Shown here: positions 10,556 through 22,182 of the stretch, piece by piece
Position numbering within the stretch: position 1 is the stretch's first letter
Layout: the number at the start of each line of letters is the position of its first letter
Source: Bacillaceae bacterium
GTDB lineage: Bacteria > Bacillota > Bacilli > JACDOE01
Length of the DNA stretch: 51,346 bases
Reading direction: 5' to 3'
NCBI GenBank assembly: GCA_017656255.1
Contig: JACDOE010000014.1
Coordinates: 1 to 51,346, forward strand
Notes under the pieces: model-generated
Databases searched by the model: none
The model's input: the letters and a program-made list of their open reading frames with translations, nothing else
Told to the model about the DNA's origin: nothing
Made by a program: the position numbers and the translations under genes

Positions 10556-10760
10556 ACAGAAATAGCCGCAGAGTCATGATTGGACACGAGATGATTAATT
10601 TAACAAGGAGCGCCATATTATCCGGTCTGCTTATCTTCTGGAAGAGCCGGGCGATCTGTCGGCACTAGAAAATCCGCATACTCTGGAAACGTTCCACTCA
10701 TTTTGTCGGTCGAAAAACATCGTCAAAGCACAAATTAGAAGGGCTAGGAGGATGAGAGCA

Positions 10761-11534
10761 ATGGGAGAAAACAAGCGTATTGTGATCGTAACCGGAGCAG
10801 CACGGGGAATCGGCTTTGCTGCGGCTGAAGCTTTTGCCAAAAAAGGGGACCAGCCTGTTATTGTCGATCTGGATCCGCAGGGGGTGGAACAGGCAACGGA
10901 AAAGCTGGCTACTCAGTATTCCTGTGATCGGGCCGGTTATGTCACGGATGTAACGAATGCCGGTGCTGTCAAACAGATGGTGGATCAGGTTGTCACCCGT
11001 TACGGACGTGTGGATGTGGTGATCAACAATGCGGGATTGCAGTATGTAGCACCGGTAGAAGATTTCCCGGTGGAAAAATGGGAGTTATTAATCGGGGTTA
11101 TGTTGACAGGACCGTTTTTGTTAACTAAATATGCCGTACCTTATATGAAAAAACAGAAATATGGCCGGATTATCAATATTTCGTCGGTTCACGGTCGGAC
11201 AGCATCTCCGTATAAATGTGCCTATATTTCCGCAAAACACGGTGTGGTGGGGCTTACAAGAACCGTTGCAATAGAAGTGGCCGAAGACAACATCACAGTC
11301 AATGCGGTGATGCCGGGAACCGTTCAGACGGAATTGATCGAGAATCAATTGCAGAAACTGGCGGAAGAAGATGGCATCACAGAGGAAGAAGCCCTTCAGA
11401 AACATCTGTTAACCAAGCAGGCGATCAAGCGTTTTATCCAGCCGGAAGAAGTGGCGGAACTGTGTGTTTATCTGGCGTCGCCTGAAGCGTCGATGATTAC
11501 AGGGGAGACCATCGGGATTTCGGGTGGATGGTAA
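10761..11534 (+). CDS. bdhA: 3-hydroxybutyrate dehydrogenase (SDR family)
   Basis: A 257-residue short-chain dehydrogenase. The cofactor motif TGAARGIG is near residues 11-18, NNAG follows, and the catalytic set Ser (ISSVHG), Tyr and Lys (YISAK) is complete. The segments INNAGLQYVAPVEDFP and AYISAKHGVVGLT are typical of D-3-hydroxybutyrate dehydrogenases, which convert 3-hydroxybutyrate and NAD to acetoacetate and NADH in use of polyhydroxybutyrate stores. ATG 10761 is placed 10 bases after AGGAGG; ATG 10752 is too close to it. The frame remains open upstream to 10599. Expression is predicted to need sigma-54 and the adjacent PAS activator. Confidence 0.93.
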   Translation: MGENKRIVIVTGAARGIGFAAAEAFAKKGDQPVIVDLDPQGVEQATEKLATQYSCDRAGYVTDVTNAGAVKQMVDQVVTRYGRVDVVINNAGLQYVAPVEDFPVEKWELLIGVMLTGPFLLTKYAVPYMKKQKYGRIINISSVHGRTASPYKCAYISAKHGVVGLTRTVAIEVAEDNITVNAVMPGTVQTELIENQLQKLAEEDGITEEEALQKHLLTKQAIKRFIQPEEVAELCVYLASPEASMITGETIGISGGW

Positions 11535-11567
11535 CATGATAGACATCAGGCTATTTTCCCGTTATGT

Positions 11568-11602
11568 AAAATGCTCAGGACTAACTTGATCCTGAGCATT
11601 TT
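11568..11602 (+). terminator. Intrinsic terminator after bdhA
   Basis: A 13-bp perfect stem AAAATGCTCAGGA/TCCTGAGCATTTT encloses a 9-base loop. The T run is short but part of the stem. Confidence 0.8.
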
Positions 11603-11700
11603 GACTTCATATCTTGAATAAAAAATTGCTGTAAAAATGCAACGATCGGGCGGGGAAAAACGTTTAATGAAGTAAGAAGAGAAAACAGGTGTGTGATCTA

Positions 11701-12186
11701 ATGATTCAAAGGTATGTAATCCGCTTCGGTGTCTTGATTATGCTGTTCATTCTGGTTTGGACGACCGGTTGTCAGTCCGGTGATCCGGTTACTTCCGATA
11801 CGTCTGTTGATGAACCGGAATCCCGGCCGTCGTCATCCGCTTCCCTGCTGGCAGCTCTGACCGTATCTGATGAAAATATGGAACATGATGAAATTGCAGA
11901 TGAGTTGTTTCGACGTTACCTGGCAGGTTTTATGGATCCGGCTCTTCCAGCCGACCGGCGGATTCGGGATTTCATCATCGAATCCATAGAAGTCCGGGAG
12001 CAAAATGAGAACGGATTTCAATTTCTCGTGACGTATTCCGTCCTTCCGGATCAGGAGGAAGATTATGTTCTGGCCGGAAACGGCAGAGTAAGAGATGACG
12101 GCTGGATTACCAACCGGACCTATTTTGCCGATGTGCGGCAGGATGGGGAACGGTACTATCTTACAAATGTCGGAACCGGACCTTAA
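11701..12186 (+). CDS. Small predicted lipoprotein
   Basis: A 161-residue protein with an N-terminal signal (IRFGVLIMLFILVW) ending in the lipobox-like TTGC, so it is probably a membrane-anchored lipoprotein outside the cell. The mature part is acidic and soluble (a Ser/Asp/Glu-rich linker followed by a mixed alpha/beta segment). No family is recognised. ATG 11701 follows AGGTG; the GTG at 11689 lies within the ribosome site. A second lipoprotein follows after 39 bases and is probably cotranscribed. Confidence 0.75.
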   Translation: MIQRYVIRFGVLIMLFILVWTTGCQSGDPVTSDTSVDEPESRPSSSASLLAALTVSDENMEHDEIADELFRRYLAGFMDPALPADRRIRDFIIESIEVREQNENGFQFLVTYSVLPDQEEDYVLAGNGRVRDDGWITNRTYFADVRQDGERYYLTNVGTGP

Positions 12187-12225
12187 CCGGTATTCCGAGA
12201 CTATTTCCGGAGAGGGGAGAACAGG

Positions 12226-12669
12226 ATGGCCCGTTTCTTTATGTACCTGCTGCCGCTTCTGCTGATCTCAGCGGGTTGCAGCACGGATGAGGCAGGGAGT
12301 CTACAGCTTCAGCCTCCCATACCCATGGTTACCGCCATGGATCAACAACTGAAGGTGATTCAGGGAAGCTATTGCTGGCAGGCCTTCGGAAAGGGCGAGT
12401 GTGCTGATACAGCGGCACCGCCAGCTCTGGTGAAAGGACATATGCCACTGGAAGCAAGTCCGGGCTCTGCAGTAAATATTTCCTTTCATTATGAACCGGA
12501 TACGATGGAGGTCCGTCTATGGGAGGATGATGATACCATTCCCGTTACGCTTGATCAAGGAAAGACGTTTGTCCTTCCTGAACAGCCCGGCTACTACATC
12601 TACAGCATTCACGGCCAGTGGCCGGAAGGTGATGCTTCATATGCCTTCGCCGTGAGGGTGATCGATTAA
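12226..12669 (+). CDS. Small predicted lipoprotein
   Basis: A 147-residue protein whose first 18 residues form a lipoprotein signal with lipobox ISAGC. The rest is a compact beta-rich domain (SYCWQAFGKGECADTAAPP, then a segment with FHYEPDTMEVRLWEDD). This outline is seen in small secreted proteins of Bacillus with unknown function. It shares no obvious sequence with its upstream neighbour except the lipoprotein design. A bidirectional terminator follows, with convergent clpP behind. Confidence 0.78.
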   Translation: MARFFMYLLPLLLISAGCSTDEAGSLQLQPPIPMVTAMDQQLKVIQGSYCWQAFGKGECADTAAPPALVKGHMPLEASPGSAVNISFHYEPDTMEVRLWEDDDTIPVTLDQGKTFVLPEQPGYYIYSIHGQWPEGDASYAFAVRVID

Positions 12670-12683
12670 TCCTGAACCTATAA

Positions 12684-12722
12684 AATAAGACCGATGCCGT
12701 CAACATTCGGCTCGGTCTTATT
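12684..12722. terminator. Bidirectional terminator between the lipoprotein gene and clpP
   Basis: AATAAGACCGA pairs with TCGGTCTTATT, with an inner CCG/CGG pair. It lies 14 bases from one stop codon and 8 from the other. Confidence 0.85.
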
Positions 12723-12730
12723 CATTAACA

Positions 12731-13330
12731 TTATTTCGTTTCGGCTTTCGGTGCGTTCTCGATCACATCGTCTACCAGGCCGTATTCCTTGGCTTCCTGG
12801 GCTGACATGAAGAAATCACGGTCGGAATCTTTTTCGATCTTCTCAAGGGGCTGACCGGTACGCTCGGCCAGAATATGATTGATCTTATCCTTGATTTTCA
12901 AAATGCGTTCCGCCCGGATCTTGATGTCGCTGGCCTGGCCTTCGGCGCCTCCCAGCGGCTGGTGAATCATCACTTCACTGTTGGGGAGAGCGAAACGTTT
13001 TCCTTTCGCACCGGCTGCCAGCAGGAACGCACCCATGGAAGCCGCCAGTCCCACACTGATGGTGGATACGTCCGGTTTAATGTATTGCATGGTGTCATAG
13101 ATGGCCATTCCGGCTGAAATGGACCCACCCGGACTGTTAATATATAAATGAATATCCTTATCCGGATCTTCCGCTGCTAGAAACAGAAGTTGTGCGACAA
13201 CCGAGTTGGCTACCTGATCATCAATCGGTGTTCCCAGAAAAATAATGCGGTCTTTCAAGAGCCTGGAGTAGATATCATAAGCTCTTTCTCCACGATTCGT
13301 CTGTTCAATGACAGTTGGAATTAAGTTCAT
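12731..13330 (-). CDS. clpP: ATP-dependent Clp protease proteolytic subunit
   Basis: A 199-residue ClpP with the full catalytic triad: Ser98 in GLAASMGAF, His123 in MIHQPLGG and Asp172 in DSDRDFF. The N-terminal [11 protein letters not shown] includes the normal short propeptide. It forms the tetradecameric peptidase that works with ClpC, ClpX and ClpE. The gene is alone on the minus strand, with a CtsR operator over its promoter. Confidence 0.98.
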   Translation of the reverse strand: MNLIPTVIEQTNRGERAYDIYSRLLKDRIIFLGTPIDDQVANSVVAQLLFLAAEDPDKDIHLYINSPGGSISAGMAIYDTMQYIKPDVSTISVGLAASMGAFLLAAGAKGKRFALPNSEVMIHQPLGGAEGQASDIKIRAERILKIKDKINHILAERTGQPLEKIEKDSDRDFFMSAQEAKEYGLVDDVIENAPKAETK

Positions 13331-13359
13331 CTGTTGATTTCCCCCTTTCTTATACTTCT

Positions 13360-13388
13360 ATCATAACGCAAAGGTCAAAAAAGGTCAA
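13360..13388 (-). promoter_or_regulatory. Sigma-A promoter of clpP
   Basis: On the minus strand TTGACC (13383-13388) and TATGAT (13360-13365) are separated by exactly 17 bases. The -35 lies inside one heptad of the CtsR box. Confidence 0.85.
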
Positions 13389-13389
13389 A
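13373..13389. promoter_or_regulatory. ctsR box: CtsR operator of clpP
   Basis: The sequence GGTCAAA-AAA-GGTCAAA is the exact CtsR tandem heptad. It covers the -35 and spacer of the clpP promoter, so bound CtsR would block polymerase and release it on heat or protein stress. Confidence 0.95.
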
Positions 13390-13403
13390 CCAAAAGATTC
13401 GTG

Positions 13404-13432
13404 CAGACAAATCATGCTGTATTCGGTATAAT
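13404..13432 (+). promoter_or_regulatory. Possible sigma-A promoter of rpoN
   Basis: CAGACA and a perfect TATAAT are separated by 17 bases. The leader to the rpoN start would be about 115 bases. It lies back to back with the clpP promoter. Confidence 0.5.
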
Positions 13433-13555
13433 AACATTGTAAGGCTTTTCATTGCGAATCATTCAATTTATTTCATTTCCCCATCAAGTTTTGAATATTC
13501 TTACAATAAATCCACATCCGGATTCGATAAAAAGTCTGGAAAGGTGATATTTTTT

Positions 13556-14962
13556 ATGAATATGAATTTCGGACTTCAGCAAATCCAGACTCAGAAATTG
13601 GTGATGACGCAGGAACTGCGCCAGGCCATTTCCATTCTTCAGTATTCATCGCTCGAACTTGCGGAATACTTGCATCAGCAGGCTCATGAAAACCCGCTTA
13701 TCGATATACAATCTGTGGATCGGCTGAACCGGCAGCAGACGGAAACGCCTTCGACCGAACAGGGACCGAAGGAGATTGACTGGGAAGAATATCTGCGCTA
13801 TCGGGCCAGCGGCGAGGATAACAGTTACCGGTTTTTTGACAGAGAACCGGAGGAAGGCCATCCGGTTGACCGGGTGACCTGCCGGCGCAGAGAGAGCATG
13901 GAACATGATCTGCGGGAACAGATCAATCTCATGACCGGACTCGACCCTGAACGACGGAAAATCGCCGGTTATTTGCTCGGTAATCTGGACGAACGGGGTT
14001 ATCTTGATGTTTCGCTGGAGGAAGTGTCGGCGCATTTGCAGGTTCCGGTCCATCAAGTGGAAAAAGCACTTGAGATTGTGCAAGCCCTGGAGCCGGCCGG
14101 TATCGGGGCGAGGAACCTCGGAGAATGTCTGACCCTGCAATTGAAACGGGCCGGAGAAACGGATCCGCTTTTATATGACGTGATTGAACATCATCTGGAA
14201 GACCTGGCCGCCAACAAATATCAGAAAATCGCATCCGCTCTCCATGTGGATACCGGCAGGGTGCAACGGGTGGTGGATGTGATACGCTCACTCAACCCCA
14301 AACCCGGTTCCTTCTTCTATCAGGAAGCTCCCCGTTTCATTATCCCGGACGTGACGGTGGAAAAGGTGGAAGGCGACTATGTGGTGGTCGTGAATGAACA
14401 GTCGACGCCGAGGCTGTCCATCAACCGATATTATGAGAACCTGTTGCGACAACAGGCGGGTCATGATGATGCCAGACAGTTTATTCACCAGAAGCTTAAT
14501 TCTGCTCTATGGCTGATCCGCAGCCTGGAACAGCGGCGGGTGACGCTGTATCGGGTGACGGAAGCCATTATGAAAGTACAGCGGGGTTTTCTGGAGCACG
14601 GTGTGAGCCATCTGCGTCCGCTCACACTGCGGCAGATTGCCGAAGAACTGGATCTGCACGAGTCCACCATCAGTCGGACGACCAATAACAAATACGTGCA
14701 AACGCCACGCGGCCTTTACGAACTGAAATACTTTTTCACTTCGGGCATCAACCGGCAGGACGGAAGCGCTCTGTCATCGGAAAGCATCAAACTGATGATG
14801 AAAAACGTCATCGAACGGGAAGATAAGCGTAAGCCCCTTTCGGACCAGCGTATTGCGGAACAGCTGAAGCAGCAGGGGATCACCATATCCCGTCGCACCG
14901 TGGCCAAATATCGAGAAGAACTGAATATCCCGTCATCCTCGCGGCGAAAGCGCCTCGGCTGA
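13556..14962 (+). CDS. rpoN: RNA polymerase sigma-54 factor (SigL/RpoN)
   Basis: A 468-residue sigma-54. The glutamine-rich region I reads LQQIQTQKLVMTQELRQAISIL. The core-binding and helix-turn-helix regions follow (LTLRQIAEELDLHESTISRTT). The RpoN box SRRTVAKYREELNIPSS is at the C-terminus. It recognises -24/-12 promoters and needs an AAA+ activator, one of which is encoded at 8638. Start ATG 13556 follows AAAGGTGAT; the GTG at 13544 is inside that site. A strong terminator separates it from gapA. Confidence 0.98.
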   Translation: MNMNFGLQQIQTQKLVMTQELRQAISILQYSSLELAEYLHQQAHENPLIDIQSVDRLNRQQTETPSTEQGPKEIDWEEYLRYRASGEDNSYRFFDREPEEGHPVDRVTCRRRESMEHDLREQINLMTGLDPERRKIAGYLLGNLDERGYLDVSLEEVSAHLQVPVHQVEKALEIVQALEPAGIGARNLGECLTLQLKRAGETDPLLYDVIEHHLEDLAANKYQKIASALHVDTGRVQRVVDVIRSLNPKPGSFFYQEAPRFIIPDVTVEKVEGDYVVVVNEQSTPRLSINRYYENLLRQQAGHDDARQFIHQKLNSALWLIRSLEQRRVTLYRVTEAIMKVQRGFLEHGVSHLRPLTLRQIAEELDLHESTISRTTNNKYVQTPRGLYELKYFFTSGINRQDGSALSSESIKLMMKNVIEREDKRKPLSDQRIAEQLKQQGITISRRTVAKYREELNIPSSSRRKRLG

Positions 14963-14983
14963 GGATAAGATTGGCGGACTGTG

Positions 14984-15013
14984 GGACTCTATAAAGGATA
15001 GAGTCCTTTTTTT
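14984..15013 (+). terminator. Intrinsic terminator after rpoN
   Basis: The 9-bp stem GGACTCTAT/ATAGAGTCC has a 5-base loop and is followed by seven T. It isolates rpoN from the glycolytic operon. Confidence 0.95.
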
Positions 15014-15057
15014 ATGCCGATTTTGATACAAAAACAGGACAAACAGGAATCGTCTGA

Positions 15058-16077
<1,020 letters not shown>

Positions 16078-16103
16078 AAGGTAGAATATTGTAGGTGGGA
16101 TGT

Positions 16104-16146
16104 AAGGGGGGAGTTTAAATCTCCTCTTTTCGCTGTGAATGAGGAG
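16104..16146 (+). promoter_or_regulatory. Alternative hairpins in the gapA-pgk spacer
   Basis: CTCCTC at 16121-16126 can pair with the upstream GGGGAG at 16108-16113 (a stem extendable to 10 pairs with wobbles, followed by TTTT) or with the pgk ribosome site GAGGAG at 16141-16146. The two pairings exclude each other. The first is terminator-like and frees the ribosome site; the second hides it. Confidence 0.4.
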
Positions 16147-16155
16147 GATTGGAGA

Positions 16156-17352
16156 ATGAACAAGCAAACGATTCGTGATATTGATGTTAAAGGAAAAAAA
16201 GTGTTCTGCCGGGTGGATTTCAATGTTCCGCTTCACGACGGAAAGATCGATGATGATACCCGGATCCGGGCGGCGCTTCCGACGATTCAGAATCTGGTGG
16301 ATCGGGGAGCCCGATTGATCCTGGCCAGCCATCTGGGACGTCCGAAAGGCGAAGTGGTGGATGAACTTCGGATGGATCCGGTGGCTGAGAGATTGAGCGA
16401 ACTCCTGAACAAGCCGGTTCAGAAAATGGATGAAGCAGTGGGAGAAAATGTGGAAAAAGCGGTGGCAGCCATGCAGGATGGCGACATCGTCCTGCTGGAA
16501 AATGTCCGTTTCTATCCCGGGGAGAAAAAGAACGATCCCGATCTGGCGAAGCAGTTTGCCGGACTGGCTGATATATATTGCAATGATGCATTTGGTACGG
16601 CACACCGGGCGCATGCTTCCACTGCGGGCGTAGCGGAATATCTGCCGTCCGTTGCCGGCCTGTTGATGGAAAAAGAACTGGAAGCACTGGGCAATGCCCT
16701 GGAAAATCCGCAGCGTCCATTCACCGCCATCATCGGCGGAGCCAAGGTCAAGGACAAGATCGATGTCATCGCCAATCTGCTCAATAAAGTAGACAATCTG
16801 ATTGTCGGTGGCGGACTGGCCAACACCTTCGTCAAGGCGCAGGGATACGAGGTGGGTGCTTCCCTGATGGAAGAAGAGAAAGTGGAAACAGCCCGTTCTT
16901 TTATGGAACAGGCGAAAGCAAACGGGGTCAACTTTATGATTCCCCTCGATTTTGTGGTGGCGGACCGGTTTGCGGAAGATGCCGAAAGCAAAGTGGTGGA
17001 TGCGGACTCGATTCCGGAAGGCTGGATGGCGCTGGATATCGGGCCGAAAACGGTTGAAGCCTACAAGAAAGTGATTGCCGATTCCCGAATGATCTTCTGG
17101 AACGGACCGATGGGTGTCTTTGAAATGGAACCTTTTTCCCGCGGCACCACGGAGATTGCCAGAAGTATGACGACCGTTGATGGAACGACGATCATCGGCG
17201 GGGGAGATTCCGTATCGGCTGTGGAAAAAGCGGGTGTTACAGACAAGATTTCGCATATTTCCACCGGGGGTGGTGCATCCCTTGAGTTAATGGAAGGAAA
17301 AGAACTGCCCGGCATTGCGGTACTGGCGGATCGGGAAAAAGCAAGTCAGTAA
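16156..17352 (+). CDS. pgk: Phosphoglycerate kinase
   Basis: A 398-residue PGK that makes ATP from 1,3-bisphosphoglycerate. Signatures: [14 protein letters not shown] near the N-terminus, [21 protein letters not shown] in the middle and the nucleotide-site [11 protein letters not shown] near the C-terminus. Length is normal. ATG 16156 follows GAGGAGG with eight-base spacing; the frame is open to 16135 without a site. It is the second gene of the gapA-pgk-tpiA-gpmI-eno operon. Confidence 0.98.
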   Translation: MNKQTIRDIDVKGKKVFCRVDFNVPLHDGKIDDDTRIRAALPTIQNLVDRGARLILASHLGRPKGEVVDELRMDPVAERLSELLNKPVQKMDEAVGENVEKAVAAMQDGDIVLLENVRFYPGEKKNDPDLAKQFAGLADIYCNDAFGTAHRAHASTAGVAEYLPSVAGLLMEKELEALGNALENPQRPFTAIIGGAKVKDKIDVIANLLNKVDNLIVGGGLANTFVKAQGYEVGASLMEEEKVETARSFMEQAKANGVNFMIPLDFVVADRFAEDAESKVVDADSIPEGWMALDIGPKTVEAYKKVIADSRMIFWNGPMGVFEMEPFSRGTTEIARSMTTVDGTTIIGGGDSVSAVEKAGVTDKISHISTGGGASLELMEGKELPGIAVLADREKASQ

Positions 17353-17382
17353 TCAGATTCATATAAAAAGCAGGTGATGAGA

Positions 17383-18153
17383 TTGGGTTTGAGGAAACCG
17401 ATCATAGCGGGAAATTGGAAAATGCACAAGACCAACCGGGAAGCCGTTCAGTTTTTGCGTGAGATCGAGGGTCACGTCCCTGCAGATGGGGTGGATACGG
17501 TCCTGTGTGCCCCGTTTACGGCACTGAGTGACCTGACCCGGGCTGCTGAGGGGACACCGGTTCAGATCGGGGCCCAGAACATGCACTGGGAAGAAAATGG
17601 GGCGTTTACCGGGGAAGTAAGCCCGGTGATGCTCCGCGACCTCGGTGTTACATATGTGATCATCGGCCATTCCGAACGGCGACAGTATTTTAACGAAACG
17701 GACGAAACGGTCAATCAGAAGGTGAAGGCAGCCTTTGCCCATGATCTCTTTCCCATCGTTTGTGTCGGGGAAAATCTGGAGGAACGGGAAGCCGGCCGAA
17801 CCGAAGCGGTGATCAGCGGACAGACGGAAGCAGCACTAAAAGACATCCGTGCGGAACAGTGTGCGCGGATGGTCATTGCCTATGAGCCGATCTGGGCCAT
17901 CGGAACGGGGAAATCGTCTTCAGCGGATGATGCCGGCCGACAGATTGCCACAATTCGGCAGGTGGTTCGCGATTTGTATGGCAGTGAGACGGCAGACAGA
18001 ATCAGAATCCAGTATGGCGGCAGTGTCAAACCGGAAAACATCGACGCGTTCATGGCAGAGCCTGAGATTGACGGGGCGCTGGTCGGTGGTGCCAGTCTGA
18101 AGCCGGATTCGTTTCTGGCATTAATCGAAGCAGCAGCAAAGGAGAGGAAGTAG
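17383..18153 (+). CDS. tpiA: Triosephosphate isomerase
   Basis: A 256-residue TIM barrel. Catalytic Lys in GNWKMHK, His in IGHSERRQ and Glu in [14 protein letters not shown] are all present, as is the phosphate-binding YGGSVKPEN. It interconverts dihydroxyacetone phosphate and glyceraldehyde 3-phosphate. The start is ambiguous: AGGTGA fits TTG 17383 best; ATG 17377 and TTG 17389 (giving MRKP as in B. subtilis) are alternatives. Six bases separate its stop from gpmI. Confidence 0.97.
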   Translation: MGLRKPIIAGNWKMHKTNREAVQFLREIEGHVPADGVDTVLCAPFTALSDLTRAAEGTPVQIGAQNMHWEENGAFTGEVSPVMLRDLGVTYVIIGHSERRQYFNETDETVNQKVKAAFAHDLFPIVCVGENLEEREAGRTEAVISGQTEAALKDIRAEQCARMVIAYEPIWAIGTGKSSSADDAGRQIATIRQVVRDLYGSETADRIRIQYGGSVKPENIDAFMAEPEIDGALVGGASLKPDSFLALIEAAAKERK

Positions 18154-18159
18154 ACAAAA

Positions 18160-19695
18160 ATGAGTGACTATCAACCGGTTGCACTGATTATTCTGGATGG
18201 ATTTGCACGCAGGGAAGAAACGCGCGGGAATGCCGTGGCCCAGGCCAATACCCCCAATTTTGACCGTTACTGGAACCAGTATCCGCATACGACTTTGAAA
18301 GCGAGCGGAACGGCGGTGGGCCTGCCGGAAGGGCAGATGGGAAATTCGGAAGTGGGACACCTTAACCTCGGTGCGGGCAGGGTCGTGTATCAGGATCTGA
18401 CCCGGGTGACCCGTTCGATCAAGAGTGGCGAATTCTTTGAGAACGAGACGTTTCAGGGAGCCATCCGGCATGTGAAGCAGAAGGGCAAGAAACTGCACCT
18501 GTACGGATTACTTTCGGACGGCGGCGTCCACAGCCATATCGATCACCTGTTTGCGCTTCTGGAACTGGCGAAAAAAGAGCAGGTGGAAGAGGTCTATGTT
18601 CACGCCTTTCTGGACGGACGGGACGTGGCGCCGGACAGTGCCGTCGGCTATATCGAGCAAACACTGGACAAGATGAACGAGCTGGGCGTCGGGAAGTTTG
18701 CCACGGTGCAGGGACGCTATTATGCCATGGACCGTGACCGTCGCTGGGAGCGCACGGAAAAGTCTTACCGGGCTATGGTGTACGGGGAAGGACCGACCTA
18801 TCAGGATCCCGTACAGGCTGTCAAGGAATCCTATGAAAAGAGCGTCTATGATGAATTTGTCATGCCCACCGTGATTGTGGGCGATGACGGACAGCCGGTG
18901 GCCCTGATCGAAGACGAGGATGCGGTGATCTTCTATAACTTCAGGCCGGACCGGGCGATTCAGATTTCCCAGGCCTTCACCAATCAGCATTTTGAAGGGT
19001 TTGACCGGGGAGAAAACCACCCGACCGATCTCTATTATGTCTGCCTGACCCATTTTAGTGAAACGGTGGACGGCTACGTGGCTTACAAGCCCACCAATCT
19101 GGACAATACTCTGGGAGAAGTGCTGGCCAAAAACGGCAAGAAACAGCTTCGTATTGCGGAAACGGAAAAGTACCCGCACGTCACCTTTTTCTTCAGCGGC
19201 GGCCGGGAAGCTGAATTTGAGGGAGAGACCCGGGTGTTGATCAATTCCCCGAAAGTGGCGACCTACGATCTCAAACCGGAAATGAGTGCCTACGAGGTCA
19301 CGGACGCCTTGCTTGAGGAACTGGATAAACAGGTTCACGATGCGATTATCCTGAATTTTGCCAACCCCGACATGGTCGGCCATTCCGGGAAAATGGAACC
19401 GACGATCAAGGCGGTGGAAGCCGTGGACGAATGTCTTGGCAAAGTGGTGGACAAGATCCTCTCCCAGGGCGGGGTGGCCATTATCACCGCGGATCACGGA
19501 AACGCTGACTATATGATCGATGAGAACGGCAATCCCGTCACCTCCCACAGCACGTTCCCGGTGCCGTTTATTGTGACCCGGGATGGGGTAGAATTGAGAG
19601 ATGACGGTATTCTGGCGGATGTTTCCCCGACCCTTTTAAAACTGTTGAATATCGAACAACCTGCTGAAATGACAGGAAAACCGATTATCAAATAA
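18160..19695 (+). CDS. gpmI: 2,3-bisphosphoglycerate-independent phosphoglycerate mutase
   Basis: A 511-residue alkaline-phosphatase-fold mutase that needs manganese and is pH-sensitive in Bacillus, where it is linked to 3-phosphoglycerate storage in spores. Metal and catalytic motifs are complete: ILDGFARRE, the nucleophile Ser in [35 protein letters not shown] and [10 protein letters not shown]. It sits between tpiA and eno as in other Bacilli. Confidence 0.98.
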   Translation: MSDYQPVALIILDGFARREETRGNAVAQANTPNFDRYWNQYPHTTLKASGTAVGLPEGQMGNSEVGHLNLGAGRVVYQDLTRVTRSIKSGEFFENETFQGAIRHVKQKGKKLHLYGLLSDGGVHSHIDHLFALLELAKKEQVEEVYVHAFLDGRDVAPDSAVGYIEQTLDKMNELGVGKFATVQGRYYAMDRDRRWERTEKSYRAMVYGEGPTYQDPVQAVKESYEKSVYDEFVMPTVIVGDDGQPVALIEDEDAVIFYNFRPDRAIQISQAFTNQHFEGFDRGENHPTDLYYVCLTHFSETVDGYVAYKPTNLDNTLGEVLAKNGKKQLRIAETEKYPHVTFFFSGGREAEFEGETRVLINSPKVATYDLKPEMSAYEVTDALLEELDKQVHDAIILNFANPDMVGHSGKMEPTIKAVEAVDECLGKVVDKILSQGGVAIITADHGNADYMIDENGNPVTSHSTFPVPFIVTRDGVELRDDGILADVSPTLLKLLNIEQPAEMTGKPIIK

Positions 19696-21000
<1,305 letters not shown>

Positions 21001-21085
21001 TTGAACCGGATGACAATATGTGATAAAGTAATGGAGTGAGAAATTAAGACGGATCTTTTCTCCTTATTGAGGAGGTGTGAGTTTC

Positions 21086-21322
21086 GTGGTTGTTTTGTTT
21101 AAAATCTTGCTTGTTCTTATTTCCCTGGGTCTGATTGCCGTTGTTCTGCTTCAGTCCGGCCGGAGTGCAGGTCTTTCCGGTGCCATCGGTGGAGGAGCCG
21201 AACAACTGATGGGAAAACAGAAAGCGCGTGGTATTGATGCGTTGCTTTCCAAACTTACCGTATTCTTTGCCGTTGCTTTTATGTTACTGGCGATTATCGT
21301 AGCGTATTTTGTGAAATTATAA
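21086..21322 (+). CDS. secG: Preprotein translocase subunit SecG
   Basis: A 78-residue membrane protein with two transmembrane segments (about 2-20 and 55-75) joined by a glycine-rich loop, LQSGRSAGLSGAIGGGAEQL, that is the SecG hallmark. It assists SecYE in protein export. GTG 21086 is chosen because GAGGAGGTG ends eight bases before it; the GTG at 21077 overlaps the site. The secG-esterase-rnr-smpB order matches B. subtilis. Confidence 0.95.
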   Translation: MVVLFKILLVLISLGLIAVVLLQSGRSAGLSGAIGGGAEQLMGKQKARGIDALLSKLTVFFAVAFMLLAIIVAYFVKL

Positions 21323-21338
21323 GAATATCGGAAGAAAA

Positions 21339-21372
21339 AACAGCAAGTATCCTGTATACTTGTTGTTTTTTT
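21339..21372 (+). terminator. Intrinsic terminator after secG
   Basis: A 12-bp stem AACAGCAAGTAT/ATACTTGTTGTT with one wobble is followed by a T run. Confidence 0.88.
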
Positions 21373-21453
21373 ATAAATACGAATACGGATCATACATAAG
21401 GGGCCTTTCATGGGGGCGGAGGCCCGGTGATCATCTGAAGGAAGTGAGCGCCT

Positions 21454-22164
21454 GTGACAACGGGTTGTGTCCTGATACACGGATTTACGGGAAGTCCCTA
21501 TGAAGTGGAGCCGCTTGCCTCCCATTTCAAAAGGAAAGGCTGGCAGATCTACACCCCGACCCTGGCGGGACACGGACGGGATTCCCGTCGGATCAACCAG
21601 GTCAACTGGCAGGACTGGATCGAATCGGCCCGTACCGACGTTGAAGAGGCTGTGGCACAATGTGATACCGTGTATCTGGTCGGTTTTTCCATGGGCGGCC
21701 TGATAGCGTCTCATCTGGCCGTGCAATACCCGATCGAAAAGCTGGTTCTGTTAAATGCCGCCGTCTTTTATTTCAATCCCCGGCAGATGTTACGCAATGT
21801 AACGGGGATGATCCGTGAGAGTTTGCAATCACAGCATAAGGATCCAACATGGAAGCGTTACCGGAGCAAAATGAAAAGTACACCGATCCAGGCGGTCTTT
21901 CAATTTCAACAACTGGTGCGGAAACTGCGTCCGGACATCGCCCGCCTGACGTTGCCTGTTCTAATCGTCCAGGGAGAAAACGATGATCTGGTTCATCCCC
22001 GCTCGCCATGGTATATTTATCACAAAATTCGTTCAAAACATAAGGAGATTCACCTTTTTCCGGAGTCCCGTCATATCATATGCCATGATTGTGAACAGGA
22101 CCGGCTGATCGAGCTCGTTGATGCCTTTCTGGGAAAGGAAATGAGCGGGATTCCAGGATCCTGA
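21454..22164 (+). CDS. Alpha/beta hydrolase, carboxylesterase type (copy 1)
   Basis: A 236-residue serine hydrolase. The oxyanion segment LIHGFTGSPYEVEPLA, nucleophile elbow GFSMGG, acid residue in GENDDLVHP and His in ESRHII form a complete triad. It belongs with small thermostable carboxylesterases such as Geobacillus Est30 and B. subtilis YvaK, which act on short esters; the natural substrate is unknown. Start GTG 21454 follows GGAAGTGAG. Copy 2 follows after 18 bases and is clearly related. Confidence 0.92.
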   Translation: MTTGCVLIHGFTGSPYEVEPLASHFKRKGWQIYTPTLAGHGRDSRRINQVNWQDWIESARTDVEEAVAQCDTVYLVGFSMGGLIASHLAVQYPIEKLVLLNAAVFYFNPRQMLRNVTGMIRESLQSQHKDPTWKRYRSKMKSTPIQAVFQFQQLVRKLRPDIARLTLPVLIVQGENDDLVHPRSPWYIYHKIRSKHKEIHLFPESRHIICHDCEQDRLIELVDAFLGKEMSGIPGS

Positions 22165-22182
22165 TGAAAAGGGGAGAATACG

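Noticed and set aside
10591-10665. Small reading frame starting ATGATTAATTTAACA downstream of the sigma-54 promoter
   Set aside because: It has no ribosome binding site at the ATG, ends after 24 codons, and lies in another frame from the extension that carries AAGGAG.
18508-19548. Long antisense open frame in gpmI
   Set aside because: Same reasoning as for rnr: codon-bias shadow of a conserved glycolytic gene without its own signals.
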